Positions 25,780 to 34,798 of a stretch of 64,000 nt of DNA are shown in pieces. Source of the stretch: Actinacidiphila sp965342175 (GTDB lineage: Bacteria > Actinomycetota > Actinomycetes > Streptomycetales > Streptomycetaceae); contig NZ_CBDRBL010000022.1 in NCBI RefSeq assembly GCF_965342175.1, forward strand, positions 26,309 to 90,308. Reading direction: 5' to 3'. The position numbers were made by a program, and so were the translations under genes. The stretch's first letter is position 1. Each line of letters starts with the position of its first letter. The notes beneath the pieces are model-generated. The model worked only from the letters and a program-made list of their open reading frames with translations, searched no databases and was not told the origin of the DNA.

Positions 25780-27287
25780 GGGGCGGGGGCCTGCTGGTCG
25801 CCGGGACGACGTCGGACGCCGGCAAGAGCGTCGTCACTGCGGGGATCTGCCGGTGGCTGGTGCGGCAGGGCGTGTCCGTGGCGCCGTTCAAGGCGCAGAA
25901 CATGTCGCTCAACTCGTACGTGACCCGCGAGGGCGCCGAGATCGGCCGGGCCCAGGCGATGCAGGCCCAGGCGGCGCGCGTGGAGCCCTCGGCCCTGATG
26001 AACCCGGTGCTGCTCAAGCCCGGCGGGGACCGGACGAGCCAGGTCGTCCTGCTGGGCCGCCCCGTGGGCGAGATGAGCGCGCGCGGCTACCACAACGGGA
26101 GCCGCGCGGAACTGCTGCGCACCGTCACGGACTGCCTGGAGGAGCTGCGCGGCCGGCACGACGCGGTGATCTGCGAGGGCGCCGGCAGTCCGGCCGAGAT
26201 CAACCTGCGGCAGGGCGACATCGTCAACATGGGCCTGGCGCGGGCCGCCCGGCTCCCGGTGGTCGTGGTCGGCGACATCGACCGGGGCGGGGTCTTCGCC
26301 TCCTTCTTCGGGACGACGGCGCTGCTCGCGCCCGAGGACCAGGAGCTGGTCTGCGGCTACCTGGTCAACAAGTTCCGCGGCGACGTGTCCCTGCTGGAGC
26401 CGGGGCTCGAGATGCTGCGCGCGCTGACCGGGCGGCGCTTCTACGGGGTGCTGCCGTTCCGGCACGGCCTGGGCATCGACGAGGAGGACGGGCTGCGCAT
26501 CTCGCTGCGCGGCGCCGTGCGCGAGTCGGACACGGCGCCGCCGCACGGCGAGGACGTCCTGCGGGTCGCCGTGGCGGCCGTCCCGCTGATGTCGAACTTC
26601 ACCGACGTGGACGCGCTCGCCGCCGAGCCCGGTGTCCTCGTCCGCTTCGCCGACCGGCCGGAGGAGCTCGCCGACGCCGACCTCGTGGTGCTGCCCGGCA
26701 CCCGGGGCACGGTCCGCGCATTGGAGTGGCTGCGGCAGCGCGGCCTGGCCGACGCGATCCTCCGCCGGGCCGCCAAGGGCCGCCCGGTGCTGGGCGTGTG
26801 CGGGGGCTTCCAAATGCTGGCCGAGACGATCGAGGACGACGTCGAGTCGCGGGCGGGCACGGTCCCCGGGCTCGGGCTGCTGCCGGTGCGGGTCCGCTTC
26901 GCCGCGGAGAAGACCCTGGCCCGACCTTCCGGAAAGGCGTACGGCGAACCCGTCGAGGGGTACGAGATCCACCACGGCGTCGCCGATGTGCGGGGCGGCG
27001 ACGAGCCCTTCCTGGACGGCTGCCGCACCGGCGCGGTCTGGGGCACCCACTGGCACGGTTCCCTGGAGAGCGACGGCTTCCGCCGTGCCTTCCTGCGCCG
27101 GGTCGCGCAGGCCGCGGGACGGCGCTTCGTCCCCGCGCCCGACACCTCCTTCGGCGCGCTCCGCGAGGAGCAGCTGGACAGGCTGGGCGATCTGATCGAG
27201 GAGCACGCCGACACCGGCGCCCTGCTCCGCCTGATCGAGCAGGGCCCCCCTGCCGGGCTGCCCTTCGTCCCCCCGGGGGCACCGTGA
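25776..27287 (+). CDS. cobQ: Cobyric acid synthase CobQ
   Basis: A 503-residue glutamine-dependent amidase that amidates adenosylcobyrinate a,c-diamide to adenosylcobyric acid. The ATP-binding domain starts VAGTTSDAGKSVVTAGICRW and FKAQNMSLNSYVT, with INLRQGDIVNMGLAR and GDIDRGGVFAS. The glutaminase domain has the nucleophile C342 in LGVCGGFQML and the histidine in WGTHWHGSLESDGFRR near residue 426. Length is normal. Its ATG overlaps the cobD stop (ATGA), indicating coupled translation. Confidence 0.96.
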   Translation: MRGGGLLVAGTTSDAGKSVVTAGICRWLVRQGVSVAPFKAQNMSLNSYVTREGAEIGRAQAMQAQAARVEPSALMNPVLLKPGGDRTSQVVLLGRPVGEMSARGYHNGSRAELLRTVTDCLEELRGRHDAVICEGAGSPAEINLRQGDIVNMGLARAARLPVVVVGDIDRGGVFASFFGTTALLAPEDQELVCGYLVNKFRGDVSLLEPGLEMLRALTGRRFYGVLPFRHGLGIDEEDGLRISLRGAVRESDTAPPHGEDVLRVAVAAVPLMSNFTDVDALAAEPGVLVRFADRPEELADADLVVLPGTRGTVRALEWLRQRGLADAILRRAAKGRPVLGVCGGFQMLAETIEDDVESRAGTVPGLGLLPVRVRFAAEKTLARPSGKAYGEPVEGYEIHHGVADVRGGDEPFLDGCRTGAVWGTHWHGSLESDGFRRAFLRRVAQAAGRRFVPAPDTSFGALREEQLDRLGDLIEEHADTGALLRLIEQGPPAGLPFVPPGAP

Positions 27288-27360
27288 GCACCCCACCGCC
27301 GCCCCGGAGCCGGGCCGTCCGTGAGCACCGCCGCAATGTCCGTTCGACCCAGGAGGCCGC

Positions 27361-29400
27361 GTGAGCACCCCTTACCCCTTCACCGCGATCGTCGGGATGG
27401 CGGACCTGCGGCTGGCGCTGCTGCTGAACGCGGTCAGCCCCGCGGTGGGCGGTGTGCTGGTGCGGGGTGAGAAGGGCACCGCCAAGTCCACCGCCGTGCG
27501 GGCGCTGTCGGCGCTGCTGCCGGCCGTCGAGGTCGTCCCCGGCTGCCGCTTCGGCTGCGACCCGGCGGCAGCGGACCCGGCGTGCCCGGACGGGCCGCAC
27601 GGCCCTGACGCGGGCTCCGAGAGCCGGCCGGCGCGCATGGTGGAGTTGCCGGTCGGCGCGTCCGAGGACCGTCTCGTCGGCGCCTTGGACATCGAACGGG
27701 CCCTGGCGGAGGGCGTGAAGGCCTTCGAGCCGGGACTGCTGGCCGACGCGCACCGCGGTGTGCTCTACGTGGACGAGGTCAACCTCCTCCATGACCACCT
27801 GGTGGACCTGCTGCTGGACGCGGCGGCCATGGGCGCCTCCTACGTGGAGCGGGAGGGCGTGTCGGTGCGTCACGCCGCGCGCTTCCTGCTCGTCGGCACC
27901 ATGAACCCCGAGGAGGGCGAGCTGCGGCCGCAGTTGCTGGACCGCTTCGGCCTCACGGTGGAGGTCGCGGCGTCGCGGGAGACCGACGAGCGGGTGGAGG
28001 TCGTCCGGCGGCGCCTCGCCTACGACGCGGACCCGGCCGGCTTCGCCGCCGCCTGGCAGGCGGAGGAGCGGGAGCTGCGGCAGCGCATCGCGACGGCGCG
28101 CGCGCTGCTCCCGTCGGTCTCGCTGGGCGACGGCGCGCTCCGCCAGATCGCGGCGACGTGCGCGGCCTTCGAGGTGGACGGGATGCGCGCGGACATCGTC
28201 ATGGCGCGCACGGCGACCGCGCTCGCTGCCTGGGGCGGGAGGTCCGCGGTGACCGACGCGGACGTGCGCCGGGCGGCGCTGCTCGCGCTGCCGCACCGGC
28301 GCCGCCGCAATCCCTTCGACGCCCCGGGACTGGACGAGGACAAGCTCGACGAGACCCTGGAGCGCAACCGCGGCCGGGACGACGACCCGGACCCGGGCCC
28401 GGACGGCGGCGGGCCTGACGGCGGTGGTCCTGGCGGCGGTGGTCCTGACGGGGGCGGTGGCGGCGGCGCCCCGGACGCCTCCCCCGACACCTCACCGGAC
28501 ATCGCACGGCCCCGGGAGCCCGCGGATCCCGGACCCCAGGCGGAGGGCGCGGACGCCGCACCCGGCGCAGGGGACCGGGCCGCGGCGCCCGCGGCCGAGC
28601 CGTTCACGGCCCGCGCCCTGACCGTGCCCGGCCTCGGGGAGGGCGCGGCCGGCCGCCGCTCCCGGGCCCGCACCGCGCACGGCAGGACGACCGGCGCCCG
28701 GCGCCCCCGAGGCGCCCTGTCCAAGCTCCATCTGGCGGCCACCGTGCACGCCGCGGCCCCGCACCAGCGGGCGCGGGGGCGCGGCGGCCCGGGCCTGGTG
28801 ATCCGCCGGGACGACCTGCGCGAGGCGGTCCGCGAGGGCCGCGAGGGCAACCTCGTGCTCTTCGTCGTCGACGCCTCGGGATCGATGGCCGCCCGGCAGC
28901 GAATGAGCGCGGTCAAGGGCGCGGTGCTGTCGCTGCTGCTCGACGCCTACCAGCGGCGCGACAAGGTCGGCCTGATCACCTTCCGCGGCGCGACGGCGGA
29001 GCTGGCCCTGCCGCCGACCTCGTCGGTCGACGCGGGCGCGGCGCGCCTGGAGAAGCTGCCGACCGGCGGCCGCACCCCGCTGGCCGCCGGGCTGCTGAAG
29101 GCGCACGAGGTGCTGCGCGTGGAGCGGCTGCGGGACGCCTCGCGCCGCCCGCTGCTGGTCGTGGTCACCGACGGACGGGCGACCGGCGGCCCCGAGCCGG
29201 TCCGCACGGCCGGGCGCGCGGCGCGGCTGCTGGCGGCCGAGGGCACCGCCGCGGTGGTCGTCGACTGCGAGTCGGGGCCGGTGCGGCTGGGGCTCGCGGG
29301 CGAGCTGGCGCGCGAACTGCACGGTGCCGCCGTGACATTGGAGGAGCTGCGCGCGGACAGCGTCGCGGCACTGGTACGGGATGTACGGAGGGCCGCGTAA
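27361..29400 (+). CDS. Cobaltochelatase/Mg-chelatase-like subunit (ChlI-ChlD fusion)
   Basis: A 679-residue protein combining an AAA+ motor and a VWA domain. The AAA+ part has Walker A GEKGTAKST (residues 36-44), a Walker B region ending LYVDEVNLL and VGTMNPEEGELRPQLLDRFGL. A Gly/Pro/Asp-rich linker (about residues 340-440) joins it to the VWA domain with the MIDAS motif D504-A-S506-G-S508. In the aerobic cobalamin route such proteins power CobN during cobalt insertion; no cobN is present in this window. The GTG start has AGGAGG 5 bases upstream. The gene follows cobQ after 73 bases. Confidence 0.9.
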   Translation: MSTPYPFTAIVGMADLRLALLLNAVSPAVGGVLVRGEKGTAKSTAVRALSALLPAVEVVPGCRFGCDPAAADPACPDGPHGPDAGSESRPARMVELPVGASEDRLVGALDIERALAEGVKAFEPGLLADAHRGVLYVDEVNLLHDHLVDLLLDAAAMGASYVEREGVSVRHAARFLLVGTMNPEEGELRPQLLDRFGLTVEVAASRETDERVEVVRRRLAYDADPAGFAAAWQAEERELRQRIATARALLPSVSLGDGALRQIAATCAAFEVDGMRADIVMARTATALAAWGGRSAVTDADVRRAALLALPHRRRRNPFDAPGLDEDKLDETLERNRGRDDDPDPGPDGGGPDGGGPGGGGPDGGGGGGAPDASPDTSPDIARPREPADPGPQAEGADAAPGAGDRAAAPAAEPFTARALTVPGLGEGAAGRRSRARTAHGRTTGARRPRGALSKLHLAATVHAAAPHQRARGRGGPGLVIRRDDLREAVREGREGNLVLFVVDASGSMAARQRMSAVKGAVLSLLLDAYQRRDKVGLITFRGATAELALPPTSSVDAGAARLEKLPTGGRTPLAAGLLKAHEVLRVERLRDASRRPLLVVVTDGRATGGPEPVRTAGRAARLLAAEGTAAVVVDCESGPVRLGLAGELARELHGAAVTLEELRADSVAALVRDVRRAA

Positions 29401-29996
29401 TGCCACAGGGACAGCCGAGCGTCGTGCCGCAGGACGGCCTCACCACCCGTCAGCGCCGCAACCGGCCGCTGGTGATGGTGCACACCGGCACCGGCAAGGG
29501 GAAGTCCACCGCCGCCTTCGGTCTGGCGCTGCGGGCCTGGAACCAGGGCTGGCCTGTCGGGGTGTTCCAGTTCGTCAAGTCCGCCAAGTGGAAGGTCGGG
29601 GAGGAACGGGCGCTGCGCGTGCTCGGTGACTCCGGCGAGGGCGGCACCGTCGCCTGGCACAAGATGGGCGAGGGCTGGTCCTGGGTGCAGCGGGACATCT
29701 CCGAGAGCGAGGAGGCCGCGCGCGAGGGCTGGGAGCAGGTCAAGCGGGACCTTGCCGCCGAGACCTACCGGCTGTACGTGTTGGACGAGTTCGCCTACCC
29801 GCTGCACTGGGGGTGGATCGACACCGGCGAGGTGGTCTCGGTGCTCCGCGACCGGCCCGGCACCCAGCACGTCGTCATCACCGGACGCAACGCGCCGGCT
29901 CCGCTGCTGGACTTCGCGGACCTGGTCACCGAGATGGGCAAGGTCAAGCACCCGATGGACGCCGGCCAGAAGGGCCAGAAGGGCATCGAGTGGTAG
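29400..29996 (+). CDS. cobO: Cob(I)yrinic acid a,c-diamide adenosyltransferase (CobO/CobA type)
   Basis: A 198-residue ATP:corrinoid adenosyltransferase. The P-loop GTGKGKST (residues 30-37) follows LVMVHT; GWPVGVFQFVKSAKWKVGEE and YVLDEFAYPLHWGWID are typical, as is VVITGRNAPAPLLDFADLVT and the basic VKHPMDAGQKGQKGIEW end. It adds the adenosyl group to the cobalt. Its ATG shares one base with the stop of the upstream gene, and its 3' end overlaps cobB by seven bases, so it is translationally tied to both. Confidence 0.96.
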   Translation: MPQGQPSVVPQDGLTTRQRRNRPLVMVHTGTGKGKSTAAFGLALRAWNQGWPVGVFQFVKSAKWKVGEERALRVLGDSGEGGTVAWHKMGEGWSWVQRDISESEEAAREGWEQVKRDLAAETYRLYVLDEFAYPLHWGWIDTGEVVSVLRDRPGTQHVVITGRNAPAPLLDFADLVTEMGKVKHPMDAGQKGQKGIEW

Positions 29997-31351
29997 CCCG
30001 GCTCGTCGTCGCGGCCCCTGCCTCGGGGAGCGGCAAGACCACCGTCGCGACGGGGCTGATGGCGGCCTTCGCCGAGGCCGGCCTCGCGGTCTCCCCGCAC
30101 AAGATGGGCCCCGACTACATCGACCCCGGCTACCACGCCCTGGCCACCGGCCGCCCGGGCCGCAACCTGGACGCGTACATGTGCGGTCCGGAGCGGATCG
30201 CACCGCTGTTCCTGCACGGCGCGCGGGGCGCGGACGTGGCTGTCGTGGAGGGCGTGATGGGGCTCTTCGACGGCGCCTCGGGGATGGGGGAACTGGCCTC
30301 CACCGCGCATGTGGCGAAGCTGCTGCGGGCGCCGGTGGTCCTGGTGGTGGACGCCTCGTCGCAGTCCCGTTCGGTGGCGGCGCTGGTGCACGGCTTCGCC
30401 TCGTGGGACCCGCAGGTGCGGGTCGCCGGCGTCATCCTCAACAAGGTCGGCTCCGACCGGCACGAGGAGCTGCTGCGCGACGCCCTGGACGGCGCGGGCG
30501 TGCCCGTGCTGGGGGCCCTGCGGCGCGACGCGGCGGTCGGCACCCCGTCCCGTCACCTGGGTCTGGTCCCGGTCGCGGAGCGGCACGCGGACGCCGTCGA
30601 GGCCGTGCGGACGCTGGCCGCCCGGGTCCGGGCAGGCTGCGACCTGGAGGCACTGCTGGCGCTGGCGCGCAGCGCTCCCCCGCTCGCGGACGGGCCCTGG
30701 GACCCGGAGGAGGCGGCGGCCGGGGCTGCGCCGCCGGGCGCCCGGCCGGTGGTCGCGGTGGCGGGCGGGGCGGCGTTCACCTTCTCCTACACCGAACACG
30801 TCGAACTCCTCTCCTCGGCGGGGGCGGAGGTCGTCACCTTCGACCCGCTGCACGACGAGCGGCTGCCGGACGGAGCGTCGGGACTGGTCATAGGCGGCGG
30901 CTTCCCCGAGATGTACGCCCCCGAGCTGTCCGCCAACGCGCCGCTGCGCGAGGCTGTCGCCGCCTTCGCCGGGCCGGTGACCGCGGAGTGCGCGGGGCTG
31001 CTCTACCTCGGGCGGGAACTGGACGGACGTCCCATGTGCGGGGTGCTGGACACCACGGCCCGCATGGCGGACCGGTTGACCCTGGGCTACCGCGAGGCGG
31101 TCGCGATCGCCGACAACGCGCTGGCGGCCGCCGGGACCCGGGTGCGCGGCCACGAGTTCCACCGCACCGTCGTGGAGCCCGCCGCCGGGGCCACGCCGGC
31201 CTGGGGCGTCATCCGGCCGGAGCGGCGGGTGGAGGGTTTCGTGCAGGACGGCGTCCACGCGTCGTACCTGCACGTCCACTGGGCGGCCGAACCCGCACTG
31301 GCGCGGCGGTTCGTCGCTTCCTGCGCGGCCGGCGCGGGCGCGGCCCCGTGA
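29990..31351 (+). CDS. cobB: Cobyrinate a,c-diamide synthase CobB
   Basis: A 453-residue glutamine-dependent enzyme that amidates the a and c carboxylates of (hydrogeno)cobyrinate. The ATP domain starts VVAAPASGSGKTTVATGLMA; HKMGPDYIDPGYHALATGRP and VVEGVMGLFDGASG are signature blocks. The C-terminal glutaminase domain carries a Cys in VTAECAGLLYLG (about residue 334) and ends with HASYLHVHWAAEP. The GTG start lies inside the cobO reading frame. Its stop overlaps the next gene by four bases (GTGA). Confidence 0.95.
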   Translation: MVARLVVAAPASGSGKTTVATGLMAAFAEAGLAVSPHKMGPDYIDPGYHALATGRPGRNLDAYMCGPERIAPLFLHGARGADVAVVEGVMGLFDGASGMGELASTAHVAKLLRAPVVLVVDASSQSRSVAALVHGFASWDPQVRVAGVILNKVGSDRHEELLRDALDGAGVPVLGALRRDAAVGTPSRHLGLVPVAERHADAVEAVRTLAARVRAGCDLEALLALARSAPPLADGPWDPEEAAAGAAPPGARPVVAVAGGAAFTFSYTEHVELLSSAGAEVVTFDPLHDERLPDGASGLVIGGGFPEMYAPELSANAPLREAVAAFAGPVTAECAGLLYLGRELDGRPMCGVLDTTARMADRLTLGYREAVAIADNALAAAGTRVRGHEFHRTVVEPAAGATPAWGVIRPERRVEGFVQDGVHASYLHVHWAAEPALARRFVASCAAGAGAAP

Positions 31352-31803
31352 GGGTCGTCGTCGGCGTCGGGGCGGGCCGCGGTGTGGCGGCGGCCGATGT
31401 GCTCGCGCTCCTCGGGTCGGTGCTCGACGAGGCCGGGGTACCGCGGTCCTGCGTCACGGCGCTGGCGAGCGTGGACGCCAAGGCGGGTGAGCCCGGCCTC
31501 CTCGAGGCGGCGGCGCGGCTGGGCGTCCCCCTGGTGACGTTCGACGCGTCCGCGCTGGCCGCGGTCGACGTGCCGAGTCCCTCGTCTGCGTCGCTGGCCG
31601 CGGTCGGCACGCCCTCCGTGGCGGAGGCGGCGGCGCTGGCCGCGACGGACGGCGGCGAACTGCTGGTGCCGAAGCGGACGTCCGGGCCCGGGGATGGCGC
31701 GGCGCGGGCGACGGCGGCGGTGGCGCGGCACCGCACGCCCGAACCCGGCGTACGCGGCGCACACGGCATGGACGGCACGACGCAGGAGACGGCACCATGC
31801 TGA
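31348..31803 (+). CDS. CobE / CbiG C-terminal-like cobalamin biosynthesis protein
   Basis: A 151-residue protein of the CobE/GbiG C-terminal family. It begins VVVGVGAGRGVAAADVLALL and continues with SCVTALASVDAKAGEPGLLE and LGVPLVTFDASALAAVDVPS, then SVAEAAALAATDGGELLVPK, matching the family pattern. In the anaerobic route the fused CbiG opens the lactone ring; the single-domain CobE role in the aerobic route is not settled. GTG 31348 overlaps the cobB stop, and the 3' end overlaps the next start by seven bases. The last 30 residues are a variable Ala/Arg-rich tail. Confidence 0.8.
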   Translation: MRVVVGVGAGRGVAAADVLALLGSVLDEAGVPRSCVTALASVDAKAGEPGLLEAAARLGVPLVTFDASALAAVDVPSPSSASLAAVGTPSVAEAAALAATDGGELLVPKRTSGPGDGAARATAAVARHRTPEPGVRGAHGMDGTTQETAPC

Positions 31804-33278
31804 GACCCCCACTCCCGCCCCCGGACGCACTCGAGCGGCGCGTCGACGCCGCGCTGGGCGGCGGCCCCGGCACACCGGCCGACCGGGCGGCGACCATGGT
31901 GCTGCTGGTCGGCGCCGGCTCGCCCGAGGCCGCGGACAACGCCGAAGTGGCCCGTATCGCACGGCTGCTGTGGGAGGGCGGCGGCTACGCGGGCGTGGAG
32001 GCGGCCTTCCTGACGACGGCGGCGCCGGACGTGCCTGCGGGCCTGGAACGCTGCGCGCGGCTCGGCGGCCGCCGGATCGTCGTGCTCACCTGCTTCCCCG
32101 CGGACGCAGGGGCCGAGGAGCAGACCTCGCGGCTGGTGGAGGACTGGGCGGGCGCCCGTCTTGAGGTCGAGGTACGGCACGCGCCGCCCGCCGGCGGCGA
32201 GAATCACGGCAGGCCCGCAGGCCCGGTGCCGGCCGATCACGCCGACGACCACGACCTACGGCACCATGGCGACGCCGAGGTCCGGGACGGCGGCGTCGGC
32301 CTCACCGACCTGGCCGTCAACGTGCGTGCCGGCACGCCCCCGCCGTGGCTCAAGCGACGCCTCGCCGCCACCCTCGACGGACTGGCCGGTTACCCCGACG
32401 ACCGCGCCGCACACCGAGCGGTCGCCGCCCGCCATGGCCGCCGGGTGGATGAGGTGCTGCTCACGGCGGGTGCCGCGGAGGCGTTCGTCCTGCTGGCCCG
32501 CACCACCCGGGCCCGGCACGCGGTCGTCGTGCACCCGCAGTTCACCGAGCCCGAGGCGGCACTGCGCGACGCCGGGCATCCTGTCCACCGCGTCCTGCTG
32601 CGAGCGGAGGACGGCTTCCGACTCGACCCGGCTGCGGTCCCCGACGACGCCGATCTGGTGGTCGTCGGCAATCCGACCAACCCCACCTCGGTACTGCATC
32701 CCGCGGCGGACCTCGCCCGCCTGGCCAGGCCGGGCCGCACCCTCGTCGTCGACGAGGCGTTCATGGACGCGGTCCCCGGTGAACCCGAGAGTCTCGCCGC
32801 CCGCCGCGACCTTCCCGGTCTGGTGGTGCTGCGCAGCCTCACCAAGACCTGGGGGCTGGCCGGCCTGCGCGTCGGCTATGTCCTCGGGGACCGCGAACGG
32901 GTGGCGGCGCTGCGCCGCGCACAGCCCCTGTGGGCGGTCTCGACGCCCGGCCTCGCCGCAGCCGAGGCCTGCTGCGCTCCCGCGGCCCTCGCGGAGGCGG
33001 CGGAGGCGGCCCGCCGTGTCGCCGCCCACCGCGACCACCTGCTGCGCCGGCTCGCCAAGTTCGACGGCATCGAGGTCGCGGGCCCCGCACAGGGTCCCTT
33101 CGTACTGCTGCGCCTCCCCGAGGCGGCCTGCGTCCGCGACCGCCTGCGGGACCTCGGTTTCGCCGTCCGTCGCGCCGACACCTTCCCCGGTCTGTCCCCC
33201 GACTGGCTCCGCCTCGCCGTCCGGGATCCCGCCACGACCGACCGCTTCGCGACCGCCCTGTCGAAGGCGCTGTCGTAG
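31797..33278 (+). CDS. Fusion of a truncated CbiX-like domain to CobC-type PLP enzyme
   Basis: A 493-residue protein with two parts. Residues 1-135 match the C-terminal half of two-lobed sirohydrochlorin chelatases (VLLVGAGSPEAADNAEVARI, ARLLWEGGGYAGVEAAFLTT, GRRIVVLTCFPADAG), but the N-terminal lobe with the catalytic HGTR is missing and the LFTGILPDR-type region is shortened. From about residue 150 (DDHDLRHHGDAEV) it is a full Rv2231c/CobC-like aminotransferase-fold protein, with NPTNPTSVLHP, VDEAFMD and the PLP lysine in RSLTKTWGLAGLRVGY. The PLP part likely acts in making the aminopropanol arm. The ATG has AGGAG 8 bases upstream. No stop separates the parts. Confidence 0.85.
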   Translation: MLRPPLPPPDALERRVDAALGGGPGTPADRAATMVLLVGAGSPEAADNAEVARIARLLWEGGGYAGVEAAFLTTAAPDVPAGLERCARLGGRRIVVLTCFPADAGAEEQTSRLVEDWAGARLEVEVRHAPPAGGENHGRPAGPVPADHADDHDLRHHGDAEVRDGGVGLTDLAVNVRAGTPPPWLKRRLAATLDGLAGYPDDRAAHRAVAARHGRRVDEVLLTAGAAEAFVLLARTTRARHAVVVHPQFTEPEAALRDAGHPVHRVLLRAEDGFRLDPAAVPDDADLVVVGNPTNPTSVLHPAADLARLARPGRTLVVDEAFMDAVPGEPESLAARRDLPGLVVLRSLTKTWGLAGLRVGYVLGDRERVAALRRAQPLWAVSTPGLAAAEACCAPAALAEAAEAARRVAAHRDHLLRRLAKFDGIEVAGPAQGPFVLLRLPEAACVRDRLRDLGFAVRRADTFPGLSPDWLRLAVRDPATTDRFATALSKALS

Positions 33279-33306
33279 GCATTGTCGTAGGCATTGTCGT
33301 AGGCGC
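33259..33306 (+). repeat. Four tandem 12-base units across the cobC stop codon
   Basis: Units TGTCGAAGGCGC, TGTCGTAGGCAT, TGTCGTAGGCAT and TGTCGTAGGCGC follow one another. The first is coding (Leu-Ser-Lys-Ala); in the next three AAG is TAG, so the second unit carries the stop and the others repeat an in-frame TAG beyond it. The array looks like replication slippage at the end of the gene. Confidence 0.9.
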
Positions 33307-33448
33307 TGGTAAGCCCGGCCGGTCGAGGCCCGAGCACGCCGTCGTGCCGTCGGCGGCGTCGGTGGCATCGGTGCCCTCGCCGGTCGTCCTGGGCGCCGCC
33401 CGCTCTCGTGGGCCGGCTCCGCCAGGCGCGTCCTGACGACCGGTCAGC

Positions 33449-33488
33449 ACGTGGAGGGCGACTCCGGACACTTGGCCGCCCTCCACGT
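33449..33488. terminator. Bidirectional terminator between cob operon and surface-protein gene
   Basis: ACGTGGAGGGCG (33449-33460) pairs with 33477-33488; outer bases GGTCAG and CTGACC add a second stem. It lies between two convergent genes. Confidence 0.8.
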
Positions 33489-33524
33489 CCCCCTGACCCC
33501 GCCGCCGGGGGTCGCCCGGATTCG

Positions 33525-34586
33525 TCAGTCCCGGGTGCTCTCGGCCGCCGCCTTGCGACGGGTCGCGCGGACCGCGAGGAAGCCCGCGGCGAGCAGCAGC
33601 ACCGAACCGCCCGCGAGATACGGGGTCATGGAGCTGCTGCCGGTCTCGGCGAGGTCGCCTGCGGTCGCGGGCGCGGCCTGCGGGGACTGGTCGGCGCGCG
33701 CGGACTCCGACGGCGCGGGCGACTCCGAGGGCTCGGTGGACGGCGAGGGCTGCTCGGACCCGCCGCCCGTCTGCGGCTCCTGACCGCTGCCGCCGCTGCC
33801 GGATCCGCCACCGCTGCTGCCGCCGTTGTCGCCGCCACCATGGTCGCCACCGCCACCGCCGTGCCCGCCCCGGCGGGGCGTCTCGCAGGTGGCCTCGGCG
33901 AGGGTGACGGTGCCGCTCACCTCGGCGACGCCGAGCTTGAGCGGGTTCACCTCCACCGACAGTTCCAGTGCGGTGGCGGCGGCGCCGCGCGAGGTGACGG
34001 TCCTCTCGGCGAGTTCGAGGCGGACCTCGCCCACGCCGGGCACCTCCACCCGGGTCGGGCCGCCTGCCGAGACGTCGACGCGCTTGCCGAGGACGACGAC
34101 GTGGCCGGGCAGTTCGACGTCGGCGACCGGCCTGCGGCCGGCCTCGCACGTGGCGCGCGCGGAGATCAGGTCGGCCTTGATGAGCCCGAGGAGCGGCAGT
34201 CCGGGCAGATTGACGCGCGCCTTGACGAGCTTGGCGAAGCCCTCCGCCTTGCGGCGGTCGGCGGTGGCCCGGGCGGTGGCGACCTCGGCGCGCAGGACGC
34301 TGAACGGCCTGCCATGGTCGACCCCGTCGAGGGTGGCGGTGAGCGCGGTCTCGTCGGCGCTCGCCGGTGCGTGCACCTCGTTGAGCGTCAGGGTCAGCGG
34401 CACGTCGACGGACTTGCGGAGCAGCGAGACATCCAGGTCGGTGCGCAGGACGACCGCACCGGCCTTGCCGGACGAGCTGTTGGTCCCCCCGGTCGCGGCG
34501 GCCGGGGACGCGGGCCCCAGCGCGAGGGCGCCAGCCGCCATCGCGACGGCGGCTCCCAGCGCGGCGGCGGGACGGCGCGCGGGCAT
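33525..34586 (-). CDS. LAETG-anchored (sortase-type) surface protein, SCO1860-like
   Basis: A 353-residue secreted wall protein. Signal peptide: MPARRPAAALGAAVAMAAGA to about PAAA. The extracellular part is about 210 residues of strand-rich sequence (VLRTDLDVSLLRKSVDVPLT ... VRLELAERTVTSRG) with three Cys, then a Gly/His/Asp-rich low-complexity stretch and a Ser/Pro/Glu-rich linker. The end is a sorting signal: DLAETG, a hydrophobic helix (YLAGGSVLLLAAGFLAV) and RATRRK. Sortase E-type enzymes of Streptomyces use LAxTG. Function unknown; the gene also borders the cob operon in S. coelicolor. ATG 34586 is chosen for its signal peptide; ATG 34631 is the alternative, and neither has a good ribosome binding site. 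Confidence 0.8.
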   Translation of the reverse strand: MPARRPAAALGAAVAMAAGALALGPASPAAATGGTNSSSGKAGAVVLRTDLDVSLLRKSVDVPLTLTLNEVHAPASADETALTATLDGVDHGRPFSVLRAEVATARATADRRKAEGFAKLVKARVNLPGLPLLGLIKADLISARATCEAGRRPVADVELPGHVVVLGKRVDVSAGGPTRVEVPGVGEVRLELAERTVTSRGAAATALELSVEVNPLKLGVAEVSGTVTLAEATCETPRRGGHGGGGGDHGGGDNGGSSGGGSGSGGSGQEPQTGGGSEQPSPSTEPSESPAPSESARADQSPQAAPATAGDLAETGSSSMTPYLAGGSVLLLAAGFLAVRATRRKAAAESTRD

Positions 34587-34707
34587 GCTGAAGGGAGAGC
34601 TGGACAAGTGGAAAACCCCCAAAATGGTCATGGAGTCGCCACAGCGCCGCTGAAGGGGACAGCGCGCTCGCCGGGCGACCTCGACCCCGTAATGATTTAC
34701 GTACGGA

Positions 34708-34742
34708 GAGTGAACCGGTGCCCGCCCGGGCCCGGTTCACTC
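34708..34742 (-). terminator. Terminator downstream of the intein-containing gene
   Basis: GAGTGAACCGG (34708-34718) pairs perfectly with CCGGTTCACTC (34732-34742), loop of 13 bases. It lies 57 bases past the stop of the leftward amidase gene and before the next leftward gene. Confidence 0.7.
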
Positions 34743-34798
34743 CAAAGGGTGGTTTTCGCCTCCGTATTCGACACCTGAGGCACACGCGTTCCCGCGCG

